Positions 17,866 to 27,140 of a DNA stretch of 64,000 nucleotides are shown piece by piece; position 1 is the first letter of the stretch; each line of letters starts with the position of its first letter. The stretch is from a virus, in IMG/VR virus record IMGVR_UViG_3300023116_000035, positions 1 to 64,000 of that record. The stretch is one strand, 5' to 3'. The notes below the pieces were generated by a model. That model was not told where the DNA came from. It saw nothing but the letters and a program-made list of their open reading frames with translations, and ran no database searches. A program made the translations under genes and the position numbers.

Positions 17866-19919
17866 TGCCAAGGTATAGGCCAGGGTACAGCAGATCTACT
17901 GTTAGTTCTAGAACTGGAGCGGTTTCAGAGACTTCTATTGTTTTTTCTAGTTCTGGTGGCCATAGTCATGACGGGCTGAATTCTAGCCTGATTGATACAA
18001 CAAAATATAGCGTGTGGGATTTTCCTGTAAACACGGTGTATTCAACGACTCCTAGAGCGTCTAGGCAGAACGCTCATATTGATCAGTTTAGAAATTTTAT
18101 TACTAGTCATGTTGCTGACAATGTGCTTGGTCCTGCCGGTGTTACTTTGCGTGACAATATTATTAGTGCTAATAATATTATTGCTGGTTCTATAAATTCA
18201 AATCTTATTGCTGCTAATACGATTGTTGCTGGTAACATTGCTGCTAATACTATTACAACAGATCTGCTTGCTACTGACGCTATAACTTCTTTAAATTATT
18301 CGTATACTAGTGGTGATTATTCTGACGCTGGTACTTTTTTTAATTTAAGCGATGGTTCTATCACTTCCGCTCAGTTTGCTATTGATTCTAGCGGGAACGC
18401 TTCTTTTGCTGGTGATATTTCTGGTGCTTCTGGTACTTTTACTGGCGATCTGAGTGGTTCTAATATTTCTGGTGGAACTATTGATATTGGTGGTTCCGAT
18501 TCAACATCTTTTCATGTTGATTCTAGCGGTAATATGTGGTTGGGTGCTTCTACTTATGCGGGAGCGGCTAGCAAGTTTAGAGTTTCAAGTGCTGGTGTGC
18601 TTACTGCTTCAAGTGCAACTATTACCGGGACTATAAATGCCACAGGTGGTTACATTGGTAACAATACCTATGGTTTCAGATTTCAGAACGTAAGCGGCAG
18701 CTATTCTAGGCTTTATTCTCTAGATAATACTGGGTCTGCTGCATCGAGGGGAAACATTGATATCAGAAGTTATGGTGATGTTTTTATTTATTCAACACCG
18801 ACTTCGGGCGGCCATGCTAATCAGAGTTGGAAAACTTCATTAGTTGGTGAGTGGGTTCATGTTGAGAGGACAGATGGAACTACCTATAGGCACACCGCAC
18901 TACTTGGTCAATGGTATGGCGGTAATGCCGGTCCATCAATGGAGCTTAGGTATAATAACTCTACAAAAGTTTTGGCTTCAGCACAGTCAACTCATGGAAC
19001 TTTAGAGTTGTGGAATTCCTCCGCGACAAGGACAATAAACATCAGCGGAAGTGGGGGTACCATTGAGGCTAGTGGATCTATTTCTGCAACTAGTGTAACG
19101 ACTAGTAGTGGTGTCACTTCGTATGGTAGATCAATTTTTAGATATGTCAACGATGTTAGTCTTTCTGGTGTTAGTGGTTCTATTATTATTGGTGGTGACG
19201 GTAGTGGTAATCATATTGCTATTGATAATAATGAAATTATGGCTAAAGCTAATGGGACAACTGCTGCGACCCTGAATTTAAACGTTGATGGCGGTGATGT
19301 TGTTCTTGGAGGTAGACTTAAGGCTCAAGAGTCTACTGGTTACAGTACGAGTTGGAGTACTCAACAAATACAATCTATTGGTAGTGGCAATGCTGGTATT
19401 GCAATTCGTGCTGGGACTAATACAGGTACTGTTCAGCTTAGAGTGGGCTATAATTACCCAGTTTTATATGTAAGAAATCATGATGATTCGGCTAATGCAC
19501 CTATTCAGGCTGGTAATATTAATGTAGAACAAATTACTAGCACAACTACTTATAATACTCCCAACGGAACAAGTGGTCGAAATGTTTTTGTGCTCTCAAG
19601 TGGGGTTTTTGGATACTATTCATCTTCAATAAAAACAAAAAAGAATATTGAACCAATTCATTATGGATTGTCTGATGTTATGGCAATTAATCCAGTTTCA
19701 TTTGAATATATTAAGAATGAAGGGGAGCGTCATATTGGTATGATTGAGGAAGAATTGAGAGAAATTGTCCCTGAGGCTTGCGTCTACGACGAGGATGACC
19801 CAGATTTTATTTCATCAATTAATTATTCTCACTTGACTTCTGTGTTAATTAAAGCAATTCAAGATCTTAAGAATGAAGTTGATGAGTTAAGAAGTGAAAT
19901 TTCTAACTTTTCTAATTAA
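17865..19919 (+). CDS. Tail fibre with C-terminal self-cleaving chaperone (peptidase S74)
   Basis: 684 residues; ATG overlaps the stop before it. A long Ser/Gly/Thr-rich beta region with I-I-A-G-type repeats (about residues 95-130) is typical of trimeric fibres. The C-terminal 100 residues carry the S74 intramolecular chaperone pattern: S-S-S-I-K-T-K-K-N-I-E-P-I, N-P-V-S-F-E-Y, H-I-G-M-I-E-E-E and a final coiled coil. In this family the Ser/Lys pair cuts the chaperone off after the fibre trimerises. Confidence 0.88.
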   Translation: MPRYRPGYSRSTVSSRTGAVSETSIVFSSSGGHSHDGLNSSLIDTTKYSVWDFPVNTVYSTTPRASRQNAHIDQFRNFITSHVADNVLGPAGVTLRDNIISANNIIAGSINSNLIAANTIVAGNIAANTITTDLLATDAITSLNYSYTSGDYSDAGTFFNLSDGSITSAQFAIDSSGNASFAGDISGASGTFTGDLSGSNISGGTIDIGGSDSTSFHVDSSGNMWLGASTYAGAASKFRVSSAGVLTASSATITGTINATGGYIGNNTYGFRFQNVSGSYSRLYSLDNTGSAASRGNIDIRSYGDVFIYSTPTSGGHANQSWKTSLVGEWVHVERTDGTTYRHTALLGQWYGGNAGPSMELRYNNSTKVLASAQSTHGTLELWNSSATRTINISGSGGTIEASGSISATSVTTSSGVTSYGRSIFRYVNDVSLSGVSGSIIIGGDGSGNHIAIDNNEIMAKANGTTAATLNLNVDGGDVVLGGRLKAQESTGYSTSWSTQQIQSIGSGNAGIAIRAGTNTGTVQLRVGYNYPVLYVRNHDDSANAPIQAGNINVEQITSTTTYNTPNGTSGRNVFVLSSGVFGYYSSSIKTKKNIEPIHYGLSDVMAINPVSFEYIKNEGERHIGMIEEELREIVPEACVYDEDDPDFISSINYSHLTSVLIKAIQDLKNEVDELRSEISNFSN

Positions 19920-19920
19920 C

Positions 19921-19942
19921 TTTTATCATATAAAATAGTTAT
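19921..19942 (+). promoter_or_regulatory. -10 element 8 bases before a start codon
   Basis: TATAAA (19929-19934) ends 8 bases before the ATG at 19943, with no Shine-Dalgarno sequence between. This fits a leaderless transcript as at 4259 and 42211. Confidence 0.5.
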
Positions 19943-20188
19943 ATGAATAAGCTTAAGTCTATAATCACCCGCATAATTGCTGTTTTTGCTGCGTCTGCTT
20001 TGAGCGTTATTGGTGCTGGCGCTATTGCTGGGATTGAGTTGTGGAAGGCGGCTATGATGGCTGGTATTGGTGGTATGGCTACTGTGGTTGAGGCACTGGC
20101 CAGAGCCTATATGGATGATGGTGTTTTGGATGAAGATGAAATAAATGCTGCTTTCCATAAGGTTGATAAAAAAGCGGCTTCTGAATAA
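19943..20188 (+). CDS. Holin-like membrane protein
   Basis: 81 residues: basic N-terminus, two hydrophobic helices (about 8-30 and 34-50) rich in Ala and Gly, and a charged C-terminus with an A-R-A-Y-M-D-D-G-V-L-D-E-D-E-I segment. Small proteins of this build follow the tail fibres in many actinophages and are usually annotated as holins. Lysis function is inference; the lysin itself lies far away at 55381. Confidence 0.65.
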   Translation: MNKLKSIITRIIAVFAASALSVIGAGAIAGIELWKAAMMAGIGGMATVVEALARAYMDDGVLDEDEINAAFHKVDKKAASE

Positions 20189-20190
20189 TT

Positions 20191-20213
20191 CCTAGTGTAT
20201 AATAGTAGATAGT
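20191..20213 (+). promoter_or_regulatory. -10 element upstream of a virion protein gene
   Basis: TATAAT (20198-20203) ends 10 bases before the ATG at 20214. There is no ribosome-binding sequence in the gap, so the transcript would have no leader or only a few bases. Confidence 0.5.
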
Positions 20214-20882
20214 ATGGCTTACGAAAACTATAGGTTTATTTCTTGGGCAAGCGGAACACCCATCACTGGTGCTCGCCTAGCTCAAATGTCCACTAATATT
20301 GAGCAAGTTAAACTTGCTACGGATGATCGCCCTCAGGGTATTATTAAGTATTCAAAACTGGCTTCTGCTGGGTCTTATTCTGCTGGCGACGTTGCTAGAA
20401 ATACTCTTGTCAATCTTCGTGATGACACACCTTCTGGTCAGGACAATCGTGTAAGTGCAGATGCTAATCGGTATGTTCGCTTGATGGTCACTTTCCCTGG
20501 TATCAAGATTAGTGCTAGGGGTGCTGAGGACACAAGGTATGAATTGAGCATTTATGAAGGGCTTGATACTGACCCCTCTCCTACAGAAGTTGCTAAGTAT
20601 TACCTTAACCCTCATTTGTATGCTTTTTATGATGTTGCCACGAATGGTGCATCAACAACCACTATTGATGTTAGAAGCGGTGGTAATGATGTTTATTTTG
20701 GTGCAGGCAGCTATTCTACTGTTATGGATACAAGCACAACTGGTTGGACTAATAAAAACTTTTTTGCAAGCATTAAGCGTATCGCTAATTCTGACATGAC
20801 TAACTCGCCAGGTTATACTGTAATGTCTTCTTCTGGTTCGCCTTTGGAGTTTTATGCTGAGGATATTGGAGGCACCTCTTAA
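20214..20882 (+). CDS. Probable minor virion protein
   Basis: 222 residues. The start (S-W-A-S-G-T-P-I-T-G-A-R-L-A-Q-M-S-T-N) resembles small structural proteins found beside tail fibres in actinophages, where this segment precedes a beta-rich body. No catalytic motif is visible. It follows the holin-like gene and has its own -10 box. Confidence 0.65.
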   Translation: MAYENYRFISWASGTPITGARLAQMSTNIEQVKLATDDRPQGIIKYSKLASAGSYSAGDVARNTLVNLRDDTPSGQDNRVSADANRYVRLMVTFPGIKISARGAEDTRYELSIYEGLDTDPSPTEVAKYYLNPHLYAFYDVATNGASTTTIDVRSGGNDVYFGAGSYSTVMDTSTTGWTNKNFFASIKRIANSDMTNSPGYTVMSSSGSPLEFYAEDIGGTS

Positions 20883-20884
20883 TA

Positions 20885-21307
20885 GTGAGCCTCGCTTCTC
20901 AGCGTAAAGACATTGATTGGGTTGCTGCAAACAACTCTGGTAAGGATAACCATAATTACTCTGGTGGTAAGTACATAGATAATAAAGGTTATGTTAAAGT
21001 GTTAAACCCTTCTCATCCAAAAAACATTAAGGGTTATGTGTATGAGCATAGGGTTGTTCTTGAAAACTATCTTGGTCGCTTCCTAGAGAATTGGGAGACT
21101 GTTCATCACATTAATGAAATCAAGACGGATAATCGAGTCGAGAATCTTTTCTTGTGTACAGTTAAAGAACACAGCGCTATTCACAGAGAGGGTAAGCGTA
21201 TTTCTATTGATCAGAAGAATAAGGCAAGGGAGGTTGTCAGGAAGACAAAGCCCCACTTGCATAAGCGTCAGAAGTCCTTGAGAGCACCTCGGGAAAAATT
21301 TTCCTAA
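20885..21307 (+). CDS. HNH homing-type endonuclease
   Basis: 140 residues. The HNH core is complete: E-H-R-V-V-L-E, then V-H-H-I-N-E-I-K-T-D-N-R-V-E-N-L and H-S-A-I-H (about 57-103), followed by a basic tail. GTG start at 20885. Free-standing HNH genes between phage modules are usually mobile and cut DNA at sites lacking the gene. No duplicated flanks are apparent. Confidence 0.85.
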   Translation: MSLASQRKDIDWVAANNSGKDNHNYSGGKYIDNKGYVKVLNPSHPKNIKGYVYEHRVVLENYLGRFLENWETVHHINEIKTDNRVENLFLCTVKEHSAIHREGKRISIDQKNKAREVVRKTKPHLHKRQKSLRAPREKFS

Positions 21308-21337
21308 TCAGACACATCGCCTCTGCTGTTCTGGTAG

Positions 21338-21370
21338 CATTGCTATAATCCCATTAACCAGTGAGGTTTT
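21338..21370 (+). promoter_or_regulatory. Probable promoter of the phosphoesterase gene
   Basis: TGCTATAAT (21341-21349; TATAAT 21344-21349) is an extended -10 box. A leader of about 15 bases follows, with GTGAGG ahead of the ATG at 21371, so this transcript is conventionally led. Confidence 0.5.
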
Positions 21371-22540
21371 ATGAAAGTATGTGGAGCAGAAGGGTGTAAC
21401 CTTGAGTTCACTCCTAACTCGTCTAACCAGAAATATGCAGATTCGACTTGTCGCAAGACTTTAGATAGTCTTGGGGTTTGTAGATATCGTAAAGAGAATG
21501 GATTGGTAGAAATGCCTGTAGATATTACATCTGGTGAAACTCCAGATTCAGATGCAGAATTACGCATCGCTTACGCTAGACTCCAGAAGGAGTACGATAA
21601 AGTTAAGAACAAAAAAGATGATCTTGTTGATGCTGTGTATCGTGCTACTTTGGAACTTGACACAACTGTCAAGGCACCAAAGGTAAAGGTTCCCCCTAAG
21701 GATAAGCGTAAAGGTAAGACTGAAGAGGTTGCAGTTGCTGTTATTGCTGACTGGCAACTTGCTAAGGTTACTCCTGATTACAACTCAGAGGTCTGTGAGC
21801 AGCGTATTGAGCAGTATGCTCAGAAGATTATTGATTTGACTGAGATTCAGCGTGCAGATCATCCTGTAAAGAAGCTGCATGTGTGGGCTTTGGGTGATAT
21901 TGTTGAAGGTGAGTTAATCTTTCCAGGTCAGTCGTTTTTGATTGATGGAGGTTTGTATCGTCAGGTTACTGTTGATGGCCCTCGTATTCTTAAGAATTTT
22001 TTAACTAAGATGCTTGAGAATTTTGATGAGGTTCATTTTACCGGTGTTATTGGTAATCATGGGGCTATTGGTGGCAGGGGTCGTAGAGATCATGATCCTG
22101 AGACCAATGCTGACAGAATGCTGTATCGTGTAGTACAATGGATGTTTGAGAAGGAAAAACGTATAACTTTTGATATTCCTGATGGCAGGGGTGAAAAGCA
22201 CTGGTTTGCTGTGCCTCAAATCGGTAATTACAAGAGTTTGCTTTGCCACGGTGATCAATTCAATGGTTTATCTTCATTCTATTCGTTCCAGAAAAAGGTG
22301 TATGGATGGAAGGTTGGTGCTCTTGGAGAAGACTTTGATGATGTCTATCTTGGTCACTGGCACACTCCAACAAAGATGACGTTTAATACAATTCAGGTTA
22401 GAGTGTCAGGCAGTCCTGAATCTACAAACACTTATGCTATGGAAAGTCTTGCTGCTATTGGGCGACCTTCTCAGCCTTTGATGTTTGTTCACCCTGACAA
22501 GGGTATAGTCACAGCGGAATATAACTGCTGGTTAGACTAA
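21371..22540 (+). CDS. Calcineurin-like metallophosphoesterase
   Basis: 389 residues. The first 35 residues contain a Cys-rich knuckle (Cys at about 4, 9 and 27). A coiled-coil linker leads to a phosphoesterase domain from about 115 with the metal motifs in order: I-A-D-W-Q, G-D-I-V-E-G, G-N-H-G-A, H-G-D-Q and G-H-W-H. Such phage enzymes hydrolyse phosphoesters of nucleic acids or nucleotides; the substrate is unknown. It opens the replication half of the window. Confidence 0.8.
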   Translation: MKVCGAEGCNLEFTPNSSNQKYADSTCRKTLDSLGVCRYRKENGLVEMPVDITSGETPDSDAELRIAYARLQKEYDKVKNKKDDLVDAVYRATLELDTTVKAPKVKVPPKDKRKGKTEEVAVAVIADWQLAKVTPDYNSEVCEQRIEQYAQKIIDLTEIQRADHPVKKLHVWALGDIVEGELIFPGQSFLIDGGLYRQVTVDGPRILKNFLTKMLENFDEVHFTGVIGNHGAIGGRGRRDHDPETNADRMLYRVVQWMFEKEKRITFDIPDGRGEKHWFAVPQIGNYKSLLCHGDQFNGLSSFYSFQKKVYGWKVGALGEDFDDVYLGHWHTPTKMTFNTIQVRVSGSPESTNTYAMESLAAIGRPSQPLMFVHPDKGIVTAEYNCWLD

Positions 22541-22550
22541 GGAGGAAATA

Positions 22551-22748
22551 ATGATTACATTATCAGATGCAAACAAGAAGATGATCGCATCTTATGGGCG
22601 TAGCGTTATCGGCGCTGCTCTCGCTACTTACACGGCTACTAATGACTGGAAGATGGCTCTCAACTCGCTTTGGGCGGCTCTTATTCCTGTTGCTATGCGC
22701 TTTCTTAATCCCGGAGACAATGCCTTCGGTAAGAATGCTGATGCCTGA
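22551..22748 (+). CDS. Small membrane protein, holin-like
   Basis: 65 residues with one or two hydrophobic segments (S-V-I-G-A-A-L-A-T-Y and S-L-W-A-A-L-I-P-V-A-M-R-F) and a conserved-looking N-P-G-D-N-A-F-G end. Proteins with this ending are widespread in actinophages. AAGGAGG (22539-22545) overlaps the stop of the preceding gene and gives the strongest ribosome site of this region. A lysis role is possible. Confidence 0.7.
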   Translation: MITLSDANKKMIASYGRSVIGAALATYTATNDWKMALNSLWAALIPVAMRFLNPGDNAFGKNADA

Positions 22749-22804
22749 TAGGTAAAAATTCAATACTACGCCCCTTCACACAGAAAGAATGATAAAATAT
22801 TCAT

Positions 22805-22999
22805 ATGGATATTAAAAGCAAAGTCCGTTTGAACTGCGTCAAGTGTGGAGGGGCTAAGTATTCTGATGATCCGTACCTCCTCAACGGTGTTATGCACACA
22901 GATGTGATATGTCTTATGTGTGGTGACTTGAAAAGCATTGAACTTGATCGCTTTAATAAGATGGTAGTTCAGTTAAATAAAGGTTTGGGTCGCAAGTAG
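22805..22999 (+). CDS. Small zinc-ribbon protein
   Basis: 64 residues with two CxxC knuckles (C-V-K-C and C-L-M-C) about 25 residues apart, a zinc-ribbon layout. TAAAAT (22793-22798) lies 6 bases before the ATG, so it may be leaderless. Function is unknown; one of about a dozen such mini-proteins in the window. Confidence 0.7.
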   Translation: MDIKSKVRLNCVKCGGAKYSDDPYLLNGVMHTDVICLMCGDLKSIELDRFNKMVVQLNKGLGRK

Positions 23000-23463
23000 T
23001 GCTTTCAGATAAGATTATTCAAAACAAAATTTATTTGTACAAAAACGAATACTATAAGGTGAAAAAGATTCTTCGTCAGAAGCAGTATGTCGTAATTCAG
23101 AGCATGAAAGATGGCGAGGAGATTGAGATGCCTCTTGTCGGCTCAGAAATTTTGCTGTCTAGAGCATATACGATTGGTGAAGTTGCTAAGATCGTTGAGC
23201 GCAGACCTGATACAATTAGAAAGTACGAGAGGGATGGTTTGATTCCTAAGCCTCATCCGATAGGCGCAGAGTACCCATCTTATTCAAATTGGAGAATCTA
23301 CAAAAGTTCTGACATATATGAGATCGTTGAGTTTTTCTCAAACAGGACGCCAGGTCGTCCAGTTAAGCAAGCCGCAGGAAATAAACTTGTGGAAAACAAG
23401 GTAAAGCAATTAAACCAAAAGGTAAAATTAGTAAGTAGAGGTAATGCAAGTGCAAGAAGTTGA
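22999..23463 (+). CDS. MerR-like helix-turn-helix protein
   Basis: 154 residues; GTG overlaps the previous TAG. A beta-rich N-terminus (1-50) is followed by a MerR-type winged helix (about 54-105: Y-T-I-G-E-V-A-K-I-V...T-I-R-K-Y-E-R-D-G-L-I-P) and a basic tail. Likely a DNA-binding regulator or accessory protein of the replication operon. Confidence 0.75.
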   Translation: MLSDKIIQNKIYLYKNEYYKVKKILRQKQYVVIQSMKDGEEIEMPLVGSEILLSRAYTIGEVAKIVERRPDTIRKYERDGLIPKPHPIGAEYPSYSNWRIYKSSDIYEIVEFFSNRTPGRPVKQAAGNKLVENKVKQLNQKVKLVSRGNASARS

Positions 23464-23647
23464 AATTTGGGCATCAATTGGTATCACAAAGAATCTTGGT
23501 AATTATGAGTCTTTGAGACTTGATGCTGGTGCAAGAGTAAAGGCTTCGTCTGAAAATGACGAGCAGGCTTGGGCTGAACTGTGGAAGGCTGTTGATGAAC
23601 AGATTGAGTCTAAGCTTCGGGAGCTAGATAGCGAGAATGAAGGCTGA
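23444..23647 (+). CDS. Hypothetical protein between regulators
   Basis: 67 residues, acidic, with a beta start (E-I-W-A-S-I-G-I-T-K-N-L-G-N-Y-E-S) and a C-terminal helix. The G-N-Y-E-S segment occurs in small proteins next to phage replication genes, but I cannot name the family. Overlaps both neighbours by 10-20 bases, as in a tightly packed operon. Confidence 0.65.
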   Translation: MQVQEVEIWASIGITKNLGNYESLRLDAGARVKASSENDEQAWAELWKAVDEQIESKLRELDSENEG

Positions 23648-23933
23648 ATGGCAATCCCTAGCAAAATGCAAAAGGGACGATCATCCATCTAGATGGTTGT
23701 CCTCTAATATAGACCATATTAATTATGCAAAAGATGTTTGTAGGTCGTGTCAGGTCAGAATTGAATGTCTGTACTCAGCGATTTACGACAAGGAAGAATT
23801 TGTAGGTGTAAATGGTGGAATGTCAGAGATTGAGTATCTGCTTAGAACTTGGGAGCCGGTAGGAGATAATGAAGAAACTAACTGGAGAAAGTCTGATAAA
23901 CTTATTCAAGACCTATTCAGAGAAATCGCATAA
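23637..23933 (+). CDS. WhiB-like iron-sulfur regulator
   Basis: 98 residues. Four Cys arranged C-x23-C-x2-C-x5-C (11, 35, 38, 44) and the G-V-N-G-G turn match the WhiB fold, which binds a 4Fe-4S cluster and contacts the main sigma factor. WhiB proteins are essentially confined to actinobacteria and their phages, so this fixes the host phylum. The usual W of the G-V-W-G-G turn is N here. Confidence 0.85.
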   Translation: MKAEWQSLAKCKRDDHPSRWLSSNIDHINYAKDVCRSCQVRIECLYSAIYDKEEFVGVNGGMSEIEYLLRTWEPVGDNEETNWRKSDKLIQDLFREIA

Positions 23934-24177
23934 ACTTTTTATTCCAGATTCCCCACGACAAGAGCAAGTTGCTGATAGTCTTGCTAAGCATTACGACGGG
24001 GAACTCTTAGAAAAGGCGGTTAAGTGGTACATTGAGAATAGGACAGGTCCATTTCTTGTATTCGAGTTTGCAGTTGAATCTAGAGAGATGGTCGAAAAGG
24101 TTAAGTATGAGAACGAGGCTAAGTCTCGCTTTCAGGATATCGTAGAAGAAACACGCAAGAGAATGGAAAATTCTTGA
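23869..24177 (+). CDS. Hypothetical protein preceding the helicase
   Basis: 102 residues, mainly helical, charged; overlaps the WhiB gene by 65 bases. Its position directly before the DnaB-type helicase and the helical build would suit a helicase loader or adaptor, but no motif proves it. Confidence 0.65.
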   Translation: MKKLTGESLINLFKTYSEKSHKLFIPDSPRQEQVADSLAKHYDGELLEKAVKWYIENRTGPFLVFEFAVESREMVEKVKYENEAKSRFQDIVEETRKRMENS

Positions 24178-25394
24178 ACTACGAAATAAAGTTGCTCAAT
24201 TCAATTATTGAGACAAACGATTATGTTGACGCTGTAAATAGCGGTGTTGAGAATGTATTTATTGAGTACAGAGATGTATGGAATTTTGTTGTCGCTCACT
24301 ATGACGATCATGGCAAGGTTCCATCTAAGGATACTGTAAAGTCTCACTTCTCTGACTTTGAGTTCTTCAACACCCCCGAACCTCTTGCTTACTATGTTGA
24401 TGAAGCGAAGAAAGAATCTCTTTCTTTTCAGACTCGTCAGATAGTGGCAAAGGCTCACTCTCTTATCGGAGAGGTAGGGCCGAAAGATGCTTTGTCATAT
24501 TTGATGGAGCAGACAAGCAAACTCTATAAGTACTCTAGTTCACTCAAAGATACCGATTTGGTATCAGAATGGCGTGATCGTTACGAGGATCTTAAAGAGC
24601 GTTCACTGAACCCTGACAAGCACACTGTTGGTATCCCTAGCGGTGTTGATGTCATTGATAAGACGTTTGGTGGATGGCAGGCCGGAGACTTTATTGTCTT
24701 GCTGGGCTGGACTGGTGTTGGTAAGTCATTCATTGCACGACTGTTTGCAGTCAATGCTTGGAAGGCTGGCTATCGACCTATGATTATCTCTCTTGAGATG
24801 AATAAGAAGCAGGAGGGGCAAAGGCTTGATACTCTTCTTAATAACGGTGAAGGCCATTTTACCAACACAGACTTGATCAAAGCTAATCCTGACATTGTTG
24901 ATGGATATGAATCTTGGGCTGAGGGTACGTTCGAAGGTAAGCAACCAATCTATTTGATCACATCAGAAGGTTTGGAGACTGCTGACCAGAACATGGTTCA
25001 GGCTAAGATTGATCAGTACCAGCCTGACATGGTTATTCTTGACTATCATGGTTTGTTCGATGACGCTACTGGCGCTCGTAATGAAACCGAGAAGGCTAAG
25101 AACTTGTCAAAGGCTTTTAAAAGAATTGCTGTGAAGAACAATGTGCCTATTATTGACGTAGCAGCAGTGACTATGGCGGAAGGTCATGGGGATAGACCAC
25201 CTGAACTTGAAGAAGTTGCATGGTCGAAGCAGTTAGCATATGACGCTGACTTGGTTCTTGCTATTCATCGTGAGTTCAACTCTGATCTCTTCCAAGTGGT
25301 TTCTAGGAAGGTTCGTAGAGCAACTCATTTTGGGTTCTATTTAAGGTGGAATTTGGAAACAGGAAAGTGGGCAGAGGAATGGGACGTAGGGTAA
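24174..25394 (+). CDS. dnaB: DnaB-type replicative helicase
   Basis: 406 residues from a TTG that overlaps the previous stop. A helical N-terminal domain (to about 150) is followed by the RecA-like motor with Walker A G-W-T-G-V-G-K-S (about 182-189), S-L-E-M after strand 2, Walker B V-I-L-D-Y (about 287) and later R-finger region. It unwinds the phage replication fork and works with the primase encoded next but one. Confidence 0.9.
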   Translation: MNYEIKLLNSIIETNDYVDAVNSGVENVFIEYRDVWNFVVAHYDDHGKVPSKDTVKSHFSDFEFFNTPEPLAYYVDEAKKESLSFQTRQIVAKAHSLIGEVGPKDALSYLMEQTSKLYKYSSSLKDTDLVSEWRDRYEDLKERSLNPDKHTVGIPSGVDVIDKTFGGWQAGDFIVLLGWTGVGKSFIARLFAVNAWKAGYRPMIISLEMNKKQEGQRLDTLLNNGEGHFTNTDLIKANPDIVDGYESWAEGTFEGKQPIYLITSEGLETADQNMVQAKIDQYQPDMVILDYHGLFDDATGARNETEKAKNLSKAFKRIAVKNNVPIIDVAAVTMAEGHGDRPPELEEVAWSKQLAYDADLVLAIHREFNSDLFQVVSRKVRRATHFGFYLRWNLETGKWAEEWDVG

Positions 25395-25576
25395 TGGATA
25401 AGCCCTTCTACACATTGGACGGTGCTGCTGCTGATATTGAAACTATCATCAGACTTCGTTCATGGATGGAAGATGAGGTGAAGAAGAAGCAAGGTGGGTT
25501 TAAGTCCACCTCTTTGATTACTGATTACGACGAAGAGACTGAAACTTTTGAATTCAAACTTCACTTCCACAGGTAA
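25394..25576 (+). CDS. Small hypothetical protein between helicase and primase
   Basis: 60 residues if started at the ATG that overlaps the helicase stop (TAATG). An upstream in-frame ATG at 25346 would overlap the helicase by 49 bases and is less likely. Charged, with one helix and a beta C-terminus (T-F-E-F-K-L-H-F). Function unknown. Confidence 0.65.
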   Translation: MDKPFYTLDGAAADIETIIRLRSWMEDEVKKKQGGFKSTSLITDYDEETETFEFKLHFHR

Positions 25577-26474
25577 CATACAAAAAGCGGTTCTTGAACT
25601 TTTAGATAGTCAAGGTGTAGAGGTACATACTCAGTCTGGTACTGAGGTTGCAATCTACTGTCCGTTTCACGACAATGTTCACAGCCCTGCCTGTTACATA
25701 AATACTAAGACAGGCTTGTGGCAGTGTTTTAATCCTTCATGTGGTAAGAAGGGCAACTTCAGACAGTTGTACAAACACATGACTGGTAAAACATATGGTC
25801 GTGAGTGGATACTTGATCCTGTTAATTTGCAGAGAGAACTTGATCTAGCTCTTGTCATAAAAGATGGTACTGAAGAGTTGTCTACTGATTCGGTCCAGGT
25901 TGATTACGAATCTGGTGAGGTTGATAACGTTCAGACTCTTGTCGATAGGGGGTACGATTTAGATATCCTTGAGTATTTTGAGATTGGGTATTCAAAAGTT
26001 AAAGACCGTGTTGTAATTCCTGTCCGTGACCCCCAGTATAAACTGGTTGGTTTGATTGGTCGTGCTATACATGACTGGCAAGAACCTAGATATCTATATA
26101 ATAAAGGTTTCAAGCGGGCAGACGTTCTATTCAACATCCAAAACGCTAAGCAATATGATAGCGTAATTATATGTGAAGGCAGTTTGGATGCTATCAAGGT
26201 TGCTCAGGCTGGCTTCAGGAATGTTGTGGCTACTCTGGGTGCTAAGGTGTCTCCGAATCAGGTCAGAATGATCAAAAAATATTTTGATGCGATCACGGTA
26301 TTTTCTGACAATGATGACGCTGGTGCGGAGATGAGGCGTGCTATAATTGACGAGTGTCGTGGTAAGGAGATTTATACCGTTGCTATACCTGACGGTCTTA
26401 AAGATCCCGGCGACATGACAGACATACAAATTAAGCAAGCCATTACAAGCAAGCAATTAAACATAGGAGATTAA
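25548..26474 (+). CDS. dnaG: DnaG-type primase
   Basis: 308 residues. A CHC2 zinc-binding domain (about 33-62: C-P-F-H-D ... C-F-N-P-S-C) is followed by a TOPRIM domain with I-I-C-E-G-S-L-D-A-I-K (about 205) and V-F-S-D-N-D-D-A-G (about 249). This makes it a short bacterial-type primase that lays RNA primers for the phage polymerase. The TTG start at 25548 overlaps the previous gene; a later start is possible. Confidence 0.88.
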   Translation: MNSNFTSTGNIQKAVLELLDSQGVEVHTQSGTEVAIYCPFHDNVHSPACYINTKTGLWQCFNPSCGKKGNFRQLYKHMTGKTYGREWILDPVNLQRELDLALVIKDGTEELSTDSVQVDYESGEVDNVQTLVDRGYDLDILEYFEIGYSKVKDRVVIPVRDPQYKLVGLIGRAIHDWQEPRYLYNKGFKRADVLFNIQNAKQYDSVIICEGSLDAIKVAQAGFRNVVATLGAKVSPNQVRMIKKYFDAITVFSDNDDAGAEMRRAIIDECRGKEIYTVAIPDGLKDPGDMTDIQIKQAITSKQLNIGD

Positions 26475-26479
26475 ATTAC

Positions 26480-27124
26480 ATGTCATTTTCAAGCATTAAA
26501 ACACTAAAAGATATTGAGAACAGTATTCCGCAGAAGTCAGGCGGTTCTGGAGGTGCGAAGAAGTTTTTCAACCTTCAGTCAGGCGATACTTACAAGGTTC
26601 GTTTCCGTCAAGAACTTACTGAGGATTCTAAGCATTACGAAGAAGAAGTGGGAACCGGCATTATTGTTCCGGTTGTGACTTCACCCATTAACTGGAAGTG
26701 GCGCTGTGCATCTACAGCGTCAATGGCGGAGCATGGCTACCGCTGTTGGGCGACTGAGCAGATTGCTCAGGATGGGCGTTGGAAGCCGAAGCCTCACCTT
26801 CTCATTAATATTGCGGTTGAGATTGATGGTACATGGGAACCTCGTATCCTTGATACCACTTTCAACCAGCGTCACATCGGTCTTATGCTGATGGAGTACG
26901 CTAAAGAGTTTGGTTCGATTATGGATCAGACATTTAAGTACAGCCGTACTGGTTCAGGTGCTCAGGACACTAATTATAGCCTGATTCCTCTTGGAACTAG
27001 TGAGGCTGATGCTTCCATTGCTGGTCTTACTATGCACCAGTTGGACAACGTGTACATGGTACTCGGATACGATAAGCAGAAGCAGTATCTGACTACTGGT
27101 GAATTGACTAACGACGGTTGGTGA
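26480..27124 (+). CDS. Single-stranded DNA-binding protein (phage type)
   Basis: 214 residues. Starts with S-F-S-S-I-K-T-L and a Gly/Ser linker, then the F-F-N-L-Q-S-G-D-T-Y-K-V-R-F pattern common in gp32-like phage ssDNA-binding proteins, and a C-rich loop (W-R-C ... Y-R-C-W) that could hold zinc. AGGAGA precedes the ATG, and codons look like those of a highly expressed gene. It sits between primase and polymerase genes. Confidence 0.75.
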   Translation: MSFSSIKTLKDIENSIPQKSGGSGGAKKFFNLQSGDTYKVRFRQELTEDSKHYEEEVGTGIIVPVVTSPINWKWRCASTASMAEHGYRCWATEQIAQDGRWKPKPHLLINIAVEIDGTWEPRILDTTFNQRHIGLMLMEYAKEFGSIMDQTFKYSRTGSGAQDTNYSLIPLGTSEADASIAGLTMHQLDNVYMVLGYDKQKQYLTTGELTNDGW

Positions 27125-27140
27125 TTTCGACGGTGCGATT